DNA of 64,000 nt, taken from Chionoecetes opilio (Eukaryota; Arthropoda; Malacostraca; Decapoda; Majidae). How positions within the stretch are numbered: the stretch's first letter is position 1; each line of letters opens with the position of its first letter. The position numbers and the translations under genes are program-made. Below the pieces are notes generated by a model. The model saw only the letters and a list, made by a program, of their open reading frames with translations. It was not told the origin of the DNA and did no database searches. The DNA is taken from NCBI GenBank assembly GCA_016584305.1, contig JACEEZ010012893.1:195873-259872 (forward strand), written 5' to 3'. Shown piece by piece: positions 11,916 through 21,808 of the stretch.

Positions 11916-12018
11916 GAGTATATACATTTATGCATATATTATGAAGCAAGTTGTGTTAGAATCAGTTCAGGAGAGGTAAGGCCACGCCCACTCGTCAGGT
12001 AAGAAAAAATATAAGTCT
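11539..12018. repeat. TIKI intron start with (TA)n microsatellite
   Basis: The TA array runs 11827-11913. The rest has no recognised content. The intron to the next exon is about 26.5 kb. Confidence 0.8.
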
Positions 12019-13774
12019 TGATTCAATCAATCAATCATTGGGGGCATACGCCGGGGGGCTCTTCGCCTCGCCCACCCTACGACGCCACTAACGGGGGTCA
12101 CTACGCGCGAGTCCCCATGCAGACTCCTTTCCCATGCCAAGCAGCTCTCGAGAATAAACATCAACTTGCCCCAGCCACGAGCCTTGTGGGCGCCCCCTTG
12201 GCCTCCTCCACGCCGGATTGTCTCTTACAAATACAACCCGATGGGAAGAATCGGTTTCAGGGTAGCGTGCCAATAGCCGAAGTTGGCGCTGACTGACTAC
12301 GCAGGTAATAGGCCTCGATTCGGTCTCACGGTGCAATCGCTGATTTGACACGTAATCATCCCAGCGATACCCCATGATTCTGCGAAGACACTTATTACCA
12401 AAAGTCCATTCGCCTCTTCAAGACGCTATTTAGTGTCCATGTCTTACAACCATAGAGTAAGACAGGGATCACAAGCGACTTGAAGATCCGGATCTTTGTC
12501 CTCCTGCACAGGTACCGACAACGCCAAATACTCGTGCTGAGTGAGTCCATAACACCATGGGCTATGCCAATCAGCCGTAAGACTTCTTAACGTGACCCGC
12601 CATCATTATGGACTGCGCTACCAAGGTATGAAAAACTTTCCAAGATCTCAATATCCTTGGCGCACGCATGAACAGACTGTACTTTTTCATCTAGTAAGGC
12701 TCCGAACACCTGGACCTTGGTCTTGAGCCAAGATACCTCAAGTCCCAAAGGCTTTGCCTCCTCGAGCAGCGCCTAGAAAGCCATCACCAGGACCTCCAGC
12801 GACTCAGCAAATATTATCGCATCATCGGCAAAAACAAGATCAGTGAACTTGGTTTTGCCGAGGGATGCTCCACAATAACTTTGTTCTATAACTTTGTCCA
12901 ATACCCAGTCCATACAAGTCTTGAAAAGTGATGGGGCAAGAACACACCCTTGCCTCACTCCTGTTTCCACATGAAAGAAACTGGATACACCTCCCCCACA
13001 CTTCACAGCACTCTCAGTCCCAGAGTACAGACCAGTCATCAAACCAATAGTCCTTGCAGGAATCCCACGAAGTCGCAGAAGATCCCAGAGTGACTCACGA
13101 TGCACTGAGTCAAACGTCTTCTTGAGATTAACATAGGCTGCAAGCATCCCCTGTCTAAACTCATGTCGGCGTTCCACCAGGACACGAAGCGTTAGGATAC
13201 GGTCCGTTGTTGACTTGCCAGGCGTAAACCCAGACTGCTGAGGTCTCTGATGTTTCAGCAGATGGCTGCAGATCCGTGTCAGCATTAGATGGACAAGCAC
13301 CTTGCCTGGCACGCTGAGCAATGTAATACCGCGGTAATTGTTGCATTCCTGATGATCCCCTTTCCCTTTCCAGATAGGAACGAGCCTCCATTTTCCAGCC
13401 CCCTTTTCCAGTCAGGAGGGATGGTACCTGATTGCCACACGGCAGTCAGGACAACATGCAACCCGCGGATCATGGCCTCACCCCCAGCTTTGAGCAGCTC
13501 CGCACTGATATTACAAACACCAGTGCCTGTCCACCCTTCAACTTTGCTAAAGCCTCTCTGACTTCGTCAAGAGAGGGTGCGGTTTCGTCAATGGGAGGAT
13601 CGGTATCCACTGCCCGTAATCCAGTGGTGTGAAGCTGCCCAATTGGAGGGTCCACCGTAAATAACTGCCCAATTGGAGGGTCCACCGTAAATAACTGCCC
13701 AAAATACTCAGCCCAACGAGCCATCTGCCCATCCATGTCCGACACGAGGCGCCCATCTGCTGCTCGGATACCAC
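12019..13774 (-). mobile_element. RTE-type LINE, 5'-truncated, with 9-bp target duplication
   Basis: Read on the minus strand, the RT domain runs from about 13770 to 12300. It shows GITLLSVPGKVL, QSGFTPGKSTTDRI, VRQGCVLAPSLF and LVFADDAIIF (catalytic FADD). It is followed by LLYGC and the C-terminal RDNPAWRRPRGRPQ region. The 3' end carries CCCCCGGCGTATGCC and an ATTGATTG tail at 12020-12045. Frame breaks make it inactive (for example the stop in the codon before ALLEEAK near 12770). TATAAGTCT occurs at 12010-12018 and 13775-13783 exactly flanking it, a target-site duplication. A 30-bp segment is tandemly duplicated at about 13637-13698. Sister copies: 40546-42664 (+), 44640-44838 (-), 27093-27258 (+, mini). 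Confidence 0.9.
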
Positions 13775-14117
13775 TATAAGTCTGTATAAGTGTAGACTTT
13801 CTTGGGCTAAGTTAAAATGGTACTTCCAGTTTGTACACATTTATTTATAAGTCCAATAAGGAACTTAGATTTATTACAACCAGATTTTATGTAGTGAACA
13901 GACAGTGACTGCCACGGAGCTCGTGGGATGAGTGTCTTGTTGCATTCGTGGTCCGAGGTCTTCTCCCCGTCGTTCACCGGCTTCTGACCACTCCTTCCTT
14001 GTGATACTAGCTTTCGTTGACATTTATAAAAAGGCTGATACATATACATTTGGCCTGTGACCTACTTGCTCTAGCTAACAAAGTGCAAGCTGTACTTGGT
14101 TCCCATGATGAACCAGG

Positions 14118-14140
14118 AAGATATACATATAATTATATAC

Positions 14141-14223
<83 letters not shown>
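14118..14223. repeat. (TA)n microsatellite
   Basis: Near-pure TA between 13.8 kb unassigned sequence and an RTE fragment. Confidence 0.95.
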
Positions 14224-14226
<3 letters not shown>

Positions 14227-14469
14227 GATATGTTTATGATGTTTCTAAAAATATACTGGTTCTTTTGATGTTAAGTACATGAAAATATCCTGTATGGAAG
14301 TTATAATACTTGTTACACTTGTGTGATAATAGTTGTACTTTAATAGTAATAGTAATGCAAGTTATTATATATGTTAGAAGTGATTACTGACTGACAAGCA
14401 CTCGCCCAAACGCTTGAAAAGCACTCGCACGAATAGCACATGTAACGGAGCTTCTTCAGGGCCTTGAGA

Positions 14470-14660
14470 CTCTTCTGGACTTGACATGAAACTTAAGTCT
14501 TCAACAACAAGTCTGTGATCAGCTGCAAAAAACTCAACACTCTGGGAAACCCTGCAGTTCTGAAGGATCCTTCAACGAAAACACTAACGAGCATGTGGTC
14601 GATCTCCTTAGCTACCCCTCCGGCATTACTATACCATTTCCAGTGGTGTAGCTCTGAAGG
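14470..14660 (-). mobile_element. RTE LINE fragment (endonuclease C-terminus)
   Basis: The minus-strand frame encodes WYSNAGGVAKEIDHMLVS, and further on a broken TDHRLV-like end of the APE-type endonuclease. The same block is present on the plus strand at 40605-40790. It is separate from the 12019-13774 copy, which has its own target duplication. The left flank 14394-14420 and right flank 14655-14760 carry GCACTCGCACG and TGTGAACGTTCGCAA motifs also seen at 26510-26680. Confidence 0.75.
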
Positions 14661-15070
14661 GATATTTACCACAAGTCTGTGAACGTTCGCAAATTTCTGT
14701 TCCCAGAATAGAGGGCTGTTCAATGTTGGGAGCTATCCTTGCGAACTATTTATCAAAGTCTTGTGAGCAGCTCCCTGCTAGGAATCCTCCGCTCCTTGCG
14801 ATCAAAACAAACAGTGAAATTAACGCCACCCCAATAATTTTTTCACTACAAATAACAAATTCAAAGGATATATTGTGACCAAAAACCGTAGAAGAATTGT
14901 TTATTCTTGTAAGAAATCTATTATTGCAGCAATAAATATCAATTTAAAGGAATTTTGTTTATACTACATATTTTGGCGCGGAATACAGCAGTGTGTACAT
15001 TTTCTACCACTGCCTAGCACCTTATCTACATATTACGCATTTATCTACTATTATGGAGCGCTAAGAACAA

Positions 15071-15180
15071 CTCTAGCCGCAGCGGCTATAGGTATGATGA
15101 ACCCGTATCTCTAGCCGCGGTGGCTATAGGTATGAAACGTATCTGTAGCCGCGGTGGCTATAGGTATGAAACGTATCTCT
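15071..15180. repeat. 34-bp minisatellite, left block (M)
   Basis: About three units built on AGCCGCGGTGGCTATAGG followed by TATGAAACGTATCTCT. The same unit reappears at 25641-25740, on the far side of the 10.5-kb composite unit. The left block stops after ATCTCT and the right block resumes with A-GTCGCGGTGG, so the phase is continuous. Confidence 0.9.
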
Positions 15181-15393
15181 ACTTTAATGCATGTAACACG
15201 TACCGCAAAGGCAACAACACGTACCAGTGCCCTGTGCACGTAGGAGGCACGGCAAAACATGACCATTTAGCGGAGAGAAGGAAAACGTGGTGTAAAAATT
15301 GAGCGAGAATTTTTTTTTTTTACAATTGGAACCCGGACGAGTCGCTGGGTGGGTCACGGACGGGGGGGGTTGTGTGTATGTGTGTATGTGTAT

Positions 15394-15444
<51 letters not shown>

Positions 15445-15910
15445 ATGGCGAAATGAGGGAAGAATTTCAACTTTGGGAAGATGAGGAGCTCGAGATAAGA
15501 AAAAATAAGTAAAGTGCCACAGTGTTTGCGTCTGGTGGGAATGAACGCGTGATATGTTCTCGATCGCGAAACGCGTTCGACATCGATCCGTGTTTGAGTG
15601 CAGATATATACATTGATCAAACTACTAATATATCTCCTATTTCGACAGCTGATACACCAAATGAAAGCCTATGACATACTCTTTCTTAGTAGCTTATCCT
15701 TTCAGCTGTTTCCCCCTACCTGTCGTGTAGTAGGTGTGATGTAAACCAGTACCCATTGCGGTTACCGACTTCCGTACAGAAAACTCAAATTGTTTACTAT
15801 TTTCACTTTGTACATGTCATATTTCTGTCATTTATCTGCCAATATGCTATCGTGTATATCGTGTACAATAATATATCGTGGTTCCTAACTACACTGTGTT
15901 CCAGCTTTCA

Positions 15911-17979
15911 TTTTGTACCTCATTCGTCACTTTCTCTCCAATGTAAGTCAACTTACGACCATTTTAATGTTACCAAATCATTATCGATTATGAATGTGTT
16001 GATTTGGCAAGTATCATCTCTTCTCTGGATTCATAATGTTTACGTATTGAACAACTTGTATTTGAATGGTTGTTTTAATAATTATTTTCTATTCCTCCCA
16101 GGAAATGAAACAACTTGTCATTAATAGTTACATTTCAGGATATTATCGTTATATTTGTCATCAATCTGCGACCATTTTCTTCTAGTTAAGAACCAGTTTT
16201 CACTTGCAAAGGAAAGTTAAAGAAGAACATTGAGTGTGAGGATGCATCTGTACCAGCCGAGAAAAACACCCTCACCGTTCATGATGGAAATGCATGCTTC
16301 TACTATATGAAGGATCTACCCAGCAACTTCAGCCAAATATCTTCCAAAGTTTTTGACATGATGTCAAAAAACTGGTGATATGATATTCAGCACTGATAGG
16401 TATCTCCCAAATTTTGTGAAGGCTATGGAAAGGAAGAGGAGAAGAGTTGGCGAGAAACTGATCGTCAAAGGCGAAGCAACAAAGAAGCCACCAGACTGGA
16501 AGAACTTCCTTTCTAATGACGAAAACAAAAGTCAGTTCATCCAGCTGATGTTTAGGATGTGGACAACGGATGAGTATGCCCCAAGGGTACAAGGACGGAA
16601 TGTGATTCTTGTATGTTACGGTGTACCACATAGTTTGACGTCTGAAGACGGGAAAACAACTTCGTCTGAAGTACTGGATACGCTGGTATCGACACAAGAA
16701 GAAACTGACTCAAGAATCATACTGTACTGCGAATATGCTCAGAGCAAGGACTATGACTATGTTTGAGTGAAAAGCCCGGACACAGACGTCTTCTTTCTCC
16801 TTCTACACTACGCCCTGAAAATGCCGAGGATCACCATCCTGTTCGACACCGGAACCGGCAATAAGAAAAGGTTGGTTAACGTCACGGAGTTTGCGCAAAA
16901 CTACTCACAGGACTATTGTACAGCATTCCTGGGTGTATATGCCTTTTGTGGCTGTGACACAACAAGTGCATTTAAAGGCATTGGAAAGGTGAAGCCCATG
17001 AAAATCTTGCTGAAAATGCCAAAGTATATTCCAGTGCTTGCAAAGCTTGTGGAAAATTGGGACGTAGACTCACAACTTGTCACAGATCTCGAGTCTTTCA
17101 TGTGTGTCATCTATGGCAGGCCAAAGGTGCACAACGTGGATGACTTAAGGCATATCAAAATCAATTAACTATGCGCCAGAGACGAAGTGCTAACTCCTTC
17201 ACAGAACTTTGACATGGCCACTCTACCTCCCAGTCGAAGATCTCTTGTACAACACATTCACCGTGTCAATTACAAGGTGGGAATCTGGAAGCGAGCCCAT
17301 ATACCAGAGCCTGATGTCCCTCCTGCAGATGCAGGCCACGGCTGGACACACACGGATGACGGCCTCGAACCTCTCTGGTTTGAAGGAAGCATGATTCCAT
17401 CACAGCTGTCCGATGTTGCCCAAACTCATGAAGCAAGCGATGACGACCCAGACAGTGACGATGATTGAGAGTGTCCTGGATGGCGACGAAACAGACAGTG
17501 ACCAAGAATAAGAACACTAAACTTTTAATTCCTGAAATGTTGAATAATTAATTTGAAAGGCTTATGTCAGCATTAATTCTTACGAATTTCTGATGTCAGT
17601 TAACGATCAGTAAACATGGTAAAGTCTCAATACAAAGTCAAGTGTACTGTGTTTTTTATAAGTTCAAAATATGCTTAACGAAGTGCAAATTATATCTAAT
17701 GAAGCAAACAGATGAAGAGAAAAACAATAAATTATGAATGACACAAGTTGTTTCATTTCTTTTATATTAATCCCGTGTTCCTGGGAGGAATAGAAACAAA
17801 ATTATTTAATACAGTCATTCAAATACAAGTTGTTCAATACGTAAACATTATGAATCCAGAGAAGAGATACTTGTCAAATCAACACATTCATAATCGATAA
17901 TGATTTAGTAACATTAAAATGGTCGTAAGTTGACTCCTATTGGAGAAAAAGTGACGAATGAGGTACAAATGGTACAAAA
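15911..17979. mobile_element. TIR element carrying a FEN1/PIN-like nuclease gene, copy 1
   Basis: Left arm 15911-16122 and right arm about 17734-17979 are inverted copies of each other over some 210-245 bp, with small indels. Shared inverted landmarks include TACCTCATTCGTCACTTT, ACTTACGACCATTTTAATG, GTATTGAACAACTTGTATTT and TATTCCTCCCAGGAA. Between the arms lies the broken gene 16196-17468. No known transposase (DDE, tyrosine or HUH) is seen. The element is inferred from these arms; no clear target duplication was found just outside them. Confidence 0.7.
16196..17468 (+). pseudogene. Broken FEN1/PIN-like nuclease gene, copy 1
   Basis: Reading continues through three open stretches. About 16205-16365 has VHDGNACFYYMKDLPSNF. 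16380-16766 has FSTDRYLPNFVKAMERKRR through QEETDSRIILYCEYA. 16767-17468 has SPDTDVFFLLLHYAL, then GCDTTSAFKGIGK and an acidic C-terminal tail. The acidic triad blocks E-T-D, D-T-D and GCD with a following GIG are spaced as in FEN1/XPG/PIN-like 5' nucleases (EAEA, DxD, GCDY..GIG). A nuclease fold is therefore inferred, not proven. Breaks: an extra A in the six-A run at 16366-16371 shifts the frame, TGA at 16764 and TAA at 17166 interrupt it. Full product would be near 415 residues. I recognise the family as widespread and unnamed in invertebrate genomes but cannot give a name. Confidence 0.65.
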
Positions 17980-18299
17980 ATTCTCATCGAAAATATGTGT
18001 TATGGTTCCTGTCACACTCTTAGTAGGACATCACGTCAAGAAGCAGACACTCGCATTAACGGGGTAAAAATATCTCACTTTTTTGTATATCTAATTTAGA
18101 GAGAAAAATGTGAGTTATTTAGATGCTTATTTAATGTGTGTTAGTTTCTATTTTATTTTCTCTTTTTATTTAGATATGAATTAAAGGGTTTGAAATTAGG
18201 ATTGGAAATTATCTCCTTTTATTACATCTAATTTAGAGAGATTAATGTAAATTTTTTTTTTTTTTTTTGCTTTTATGTTAAAATGTAATAGATGTAAAT

Positions 18300-18303
<4 letters not shown>

Positions 18304-18375
<72 letters not shown>
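18304..18375. repeat. poly(A) run of about 70
   Basis: Preceded by a T run at 18251-18268. R2 has a shorter version at 24197-24236. Length difference between copies is typical of slippage. Confidence 0.9.
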
Positions 18376-18377
<2 letters not shown>

Positions 18378-18642
18378 AATGCCAGCTATCCTGATAATTA
18401 TTTGATGTGTATTGACTTCTCTTTTCTTTTTTCATTTGTGTTTTTTTTCAGTGCTAGATTGGTGGGATGGAAACATGGTTATATTATAATCCTTTTTTAT
18501 CTATAACATTTTTGCCGAGACACTAATATACAAGTTGATTTTAAACCTGTATATTTTATGTCTTTCTTTTCATTAAAAAAATTCCTTTTTCTTTTACATA
18601 CATGAAAAGGTACTTTTTCTTTTTTTATTATTATAAATTTTT

Positions 18643-19025
18643 TAGAGGCATTAACAGAACACACTCACTTATTATCTTTCTTTTCTCTAATTTTTCCTTT
18701 TTTCTACAGACCCAAATAAGTAACTATATATTTATACATATATATTTTTTTTTTTTATCATTTATTTTCAGAAGCATTAACAGAACACACACACTTATAT
18801 CTATTTATTCTTTAATTATTCCTTTTGTTATATATATCTGAATAAGAACTTTTTTTTATCAATCTCCCTGGATTTTTTTTTTTTTTTTAGAAGCATTAAC
18901 AAAACACACACATATATCTTTCTATTATTTAATCTTTCCTTTTTTCTACATACCTGAATAAGAACCCCTTTTTTTTATCTCTCTCTTCTCTTCTTTATGA
19001 AGCATTAACAAAACACACACATATC
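18643..19025. repeat. Tandem repeat, about 115-bp units, four copies
   Basis: Each unit starts GCATTAACA(G/A)AACACAC and continues with a T-rich stretch and TACCTGAATAAGAAC. Starts are near 18644, 18773, 18891 and 19001. R2 carries the same array at 24505-24886. Confidence 0.85.
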
Positions 19026-19331
19026 CACTTTCGGTTTCACAAATGCACTGAATCGTCACTGTATGATTTTTGGAAGTCCTTTTTTTTATATACGATGTTA
19101 AAAGGCTACTGTTATACACATACATTTGATGCTTTTAATGTTTTTTTTCTTTTTTCTTTACACTTAGACATGAATATAGATAAAATAGTTGTGTTTTTTA
19201 TTCAAGCTCTGTGAAAGTTTGCAGTGCGTGATGGTATTTTGTTTTTTTCTGTGTTGTTTGTTTTGTTTAGTTTTGCTTGTTTTTATACACCTGTGCTTTT
19301 ATTTTTTTGTAAGCACACCTGATACACCTGT

Positions 19332-19336
<5 letters not shown>

Positions 19337-19402
<66 letters not shown>

Positions 19403-19455
19403 ACACACCACACACCCCACCCACCCACCCACCCACCCACCCCCACCCACCCACC

Positions 19456-19504
<49 letters not shown>
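19337..19504. repeat. (CA)n - (CCCA)n - (CA)n compound microsatellite
   Basis: Two CA blocks with a CCCA-type block between at about 19400-19465. In R2 (25194-25402) the middle also contains CCCG repeats. Confidence 0.95.
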
Positions 19505-19506
<2 letters not shown>

Positions 19507-19693
19507 CTGCACTCATGATAAATATTTCCGTTTTTGTAATTTTTGCCTGAAACAAAAAATATAAAAAACAGTAATTCCTCAGCAATGATTTCCTAGCCAT
19601 TTGTTCATTTTTTTCCCTCGCAGTAAATACCCATAATGGCTGGGAAAGTTTCTCTAACGCTCTTACCTCTGCATTTCATATCAAACTTTATAT

Positions 19694-19708
19694 ACAGTAG
19701 TAGTAGTT

Positions 19709-19767
<59 letters not shown>

Positions 19768-19785
19768 TGTAGTAGCAGTAGAAGT
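19694..19785. repeat. (AGT)n trinucleotide repeat at the end of R1
   Basis: R1 and the unique core meet inside this run, and R2 ends in the same run at 25590-25640. The exact junction therefore cannot be placed. Confidence 0.9.
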
Positions 19786-20037
19786 AGCAGCAACTACTGT
19801 AAAGGCAGAATTAGCAGGACCAGTAGTAATGTTATGGTGGGATTGATTGATTGAATGCCAAAAGGTGGGAACGTGCCAGACATCAGACGTCTTAGGTACG
19901 TGGTTGGGGGAGCGGAGGGGAGCCTGGAGTTAAGAAGTTTGTCCTGCAGGTTCCAAGATGTGTTAGATCCGAGCTGTGTTACTGATTTTTTCCTTGCATG
20001 CTTGGCGAGCCACGGTCATTCACATAACCAAACAGAG

Positions 20038-20799
20038 ATGTCTTCCTCCAAGCACATCAAACCTTCACGCAAGCTTCGCCGCTCCCTGAAAGGAGCGCTG
20101 GCCATGGCGCGGGACCGCGGCTACTTGATGGGTGGCGACAACCCGCTGCTCACGCCGCCGCCCTGCGACACCAATACCTTCTTCCGCTCCTTCCCGGCTC
20201 ACTTCGACGTGACCGACCGCCTGGGGCAGCAGGTCATCCGCTTTGAGTTCTGGAACAAGCCGTTGATCCAGCTGCCGGGACGGGAGGGCCAGCGGGTAGC
20301 CAAGCGCGTCCGCCGCGCTGCCCGGCGCACCTGCATGCCAGTCGCCAGATTGCGGCTGGTGCTGCTGGTGCCGCACTACACGCACCAGCAGGAGCGGAGG
20401 GAGCGGCGCGCCCTGAAGGGGCTTGGCGCACACCTGGAGGTGTTCGCGCACCAGTTCTTCTCCCGGGTGAGCGAGCTGCCCTCGCCGCTGCCCTGGGACC
20501 TGTTGGCGGACCGCATGTTTGTGGAGCGCTTCCAGAACGTGTACGGGCACGTGGGCGACCTGACCAAGGTCAGCTCCGAGGACTTCATGTGCCGCTACCT
20601 GGGCGCCGGGTACGGGGACGTCCTGGTGCCGAGTGGCGGGCAGGGAGGCATGGGCTCCATCCTGCTGGTGGTGCCCTCCCGCCGCTACTCTGACGATCAC
20701 TCCGGGGAGGCAGAGCGGCAGGTAGCCAAGTGGCGTGACGCCAGAACGAGCCGCAACGGTTACCTGGAGGCCATCAGAGAAGACCCTGATTACTATTGA
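20038..20799 (+). CDS. Intronless GC-rich ORF, 253 codons, function unknown
   Basis: I do not recognise this protein. It is real coding sequence by composition: third positions are overwhelmingly G or C while the surroundings are AT-rich, and no low complexity is present. I start at ATG 20038 (MSSSKHIKPSRKL), which has a purine at -3 and coincides with the jump in GC. The frame is open back to 19855, but that part is AT-rich and likely leader. Visible: a basic N-terminus (KPSRKLRRSLKG), FFRSFPAHFDVTDRLG, an Arg-rich segment (VAKRVRRAARRTC), two hydrophobic strand-like stretches (LRLVLLVP and SILLVVPSRRYS), and an acidic-aromatic end (EDPDYY). No signal peptide or membrane segment is seen. It lies in a TIKI intron between two direct repeats, same strand as TIKI. 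It may be a domesticated or transferred gene or a retrocopy. No AATAAA is seen in the next 300 bases. Confidence 0.7.
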   Translation: MSSSKHIKPSRKLRRSLKGALAMARDRGYLMGGDNPLLTPPPCDTNTFFRSFPAHFDVTDRLGQQVIRFEFWNKPLIQLPGREGQRVAKRVRRAARRTCMPVARLRLVLLVPHYTHQQERRERRALKGLGAHLEVFAHQFFSRVSELPSPLPWDLLADRMFVERFQNVYGHVGDLTKVSSEDFMCRYLGAGYGDVLVPSGGQGGMGSILLVVPSRRYSDDHSGEAERQVAKWRDARTSRNGYLEAIREDPDYY

Positions 20800-21303
20800 G
20801 GCGGTTGTTGCCGTGACAGCAAGCCCTCGGCGGTGTTGCTTGAGAATCAAGATTGAGTAATTTCATGAAGGATTTGTTGCGTATCTGTCTTTGCATATTT
20901 CTATTATCTTTTTGCCACTTCGTCTGAAACCATATATTCATACATAGTATTACCTCTCATTAGGTCTTTCCTCCCTCCCTTCTGAAGCAGTGGCACTCTG
21001 TCATGTAGGACGAGACTTCTCTAAGCTTTGAACACGTGCTGCAAACGCTCAATATGTATCTAAAAACATTGACACTTACCGAAACCTTTCAAGACGTACT
21101 GTGTGTCGTAAGCACGTACTTTAATGCATGTAACACGTACCGCAAAGGCGACAACACGTACCACTGCCCTGTGCACGTAGTAGGCACGGCAAAACATGAC
21201 CATTTAGCGGAGAGAAGGAAAACGTGGTGTAAAAATTGAGCGAGAATTTTTTTTTACAATTGGAACCCGGACGAGTCGCTGGGTGGGTCACGGACGGGGG
21301 GGG

Positions 21304-21360
<57 letters not shown>

Positions 21361-21808
21361 ATGGCGAAATGAGGGAAGAATTTCAACTTTGGGAAGATGA
21401 GGAGCTCGAGATAAGAAAAAATAAGTAGAGTGCCACAGTGTTTGCGTCTGGTGGGAATGAACGCTTGATATGTTCACGATCGCGAAACGCGTTTGACATC
21501 GATCCGTGTTTGAGTCCAGATATATAATCATTGATCAAACTACTAATATATCTCCTATTTCGACAGCTGATACACCAAATGAAAGCCTATGACATACTCT
21601 TTCTTAGTAGCTTATCCTTTCAGCTGTTTCCCCCTACCTGTCGTGTAGTAGGTGTGATGTAAACCAGTACCCATTGCGGTTACCGACTTCCGTACAGAAA
21701 ACTCAAATTGTTTACTATTTTCACTTTGTACATGTCATATTTCTGTCATTTATCTGCCAATATGCTACTATTATCGTGGTTCTTGATTACACTGTGTTCC
21801 AGCTTTCA

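Larger units (their letters stand above)
15180..19785 (+). repeat. Long direct repeat R1
   Basis: Matches R2 at 21117-25640 over its whole length, starting TACTTTAATGCATG in both. It contains in order a (GT)n, the TIR element with nuclease-like pseudogene, a poly(A) run (18304-18375), a 115-bp tandem repeat, (CA)n/(CCCA)n, and ends in an AGT trinucleotide run. A visible difference is at 15842-15895, where R1 has about 24 bases absent from R2. Confidence 0.9.

Noticed and set aside
19855..20037. Upstream extension of the 20.0-20.8 kb gene from ATG 19855
   Set aside because: The base composition is AT-rich and unlike the rest of the frame, and the start context is poor. Kept as possible leader only.
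20038..20799. Viral or methyltransferase (PCIF1-like) origin of the GC-rich gene
   Set aside because: A few hydrophobic-Pro stretches recalled such families, but no catalytic NPPF-type motif is present. No function assigned.
20065..20850. 261-codon minus-strand frame opposite the GC-rich gene
   Set aside because: Mirror of the plus-strand gene. G/C-ending codons there remove stops from the antisense frame, and the antisense protein is Ala/Val/Gln/His-rich without structure-like pattern.
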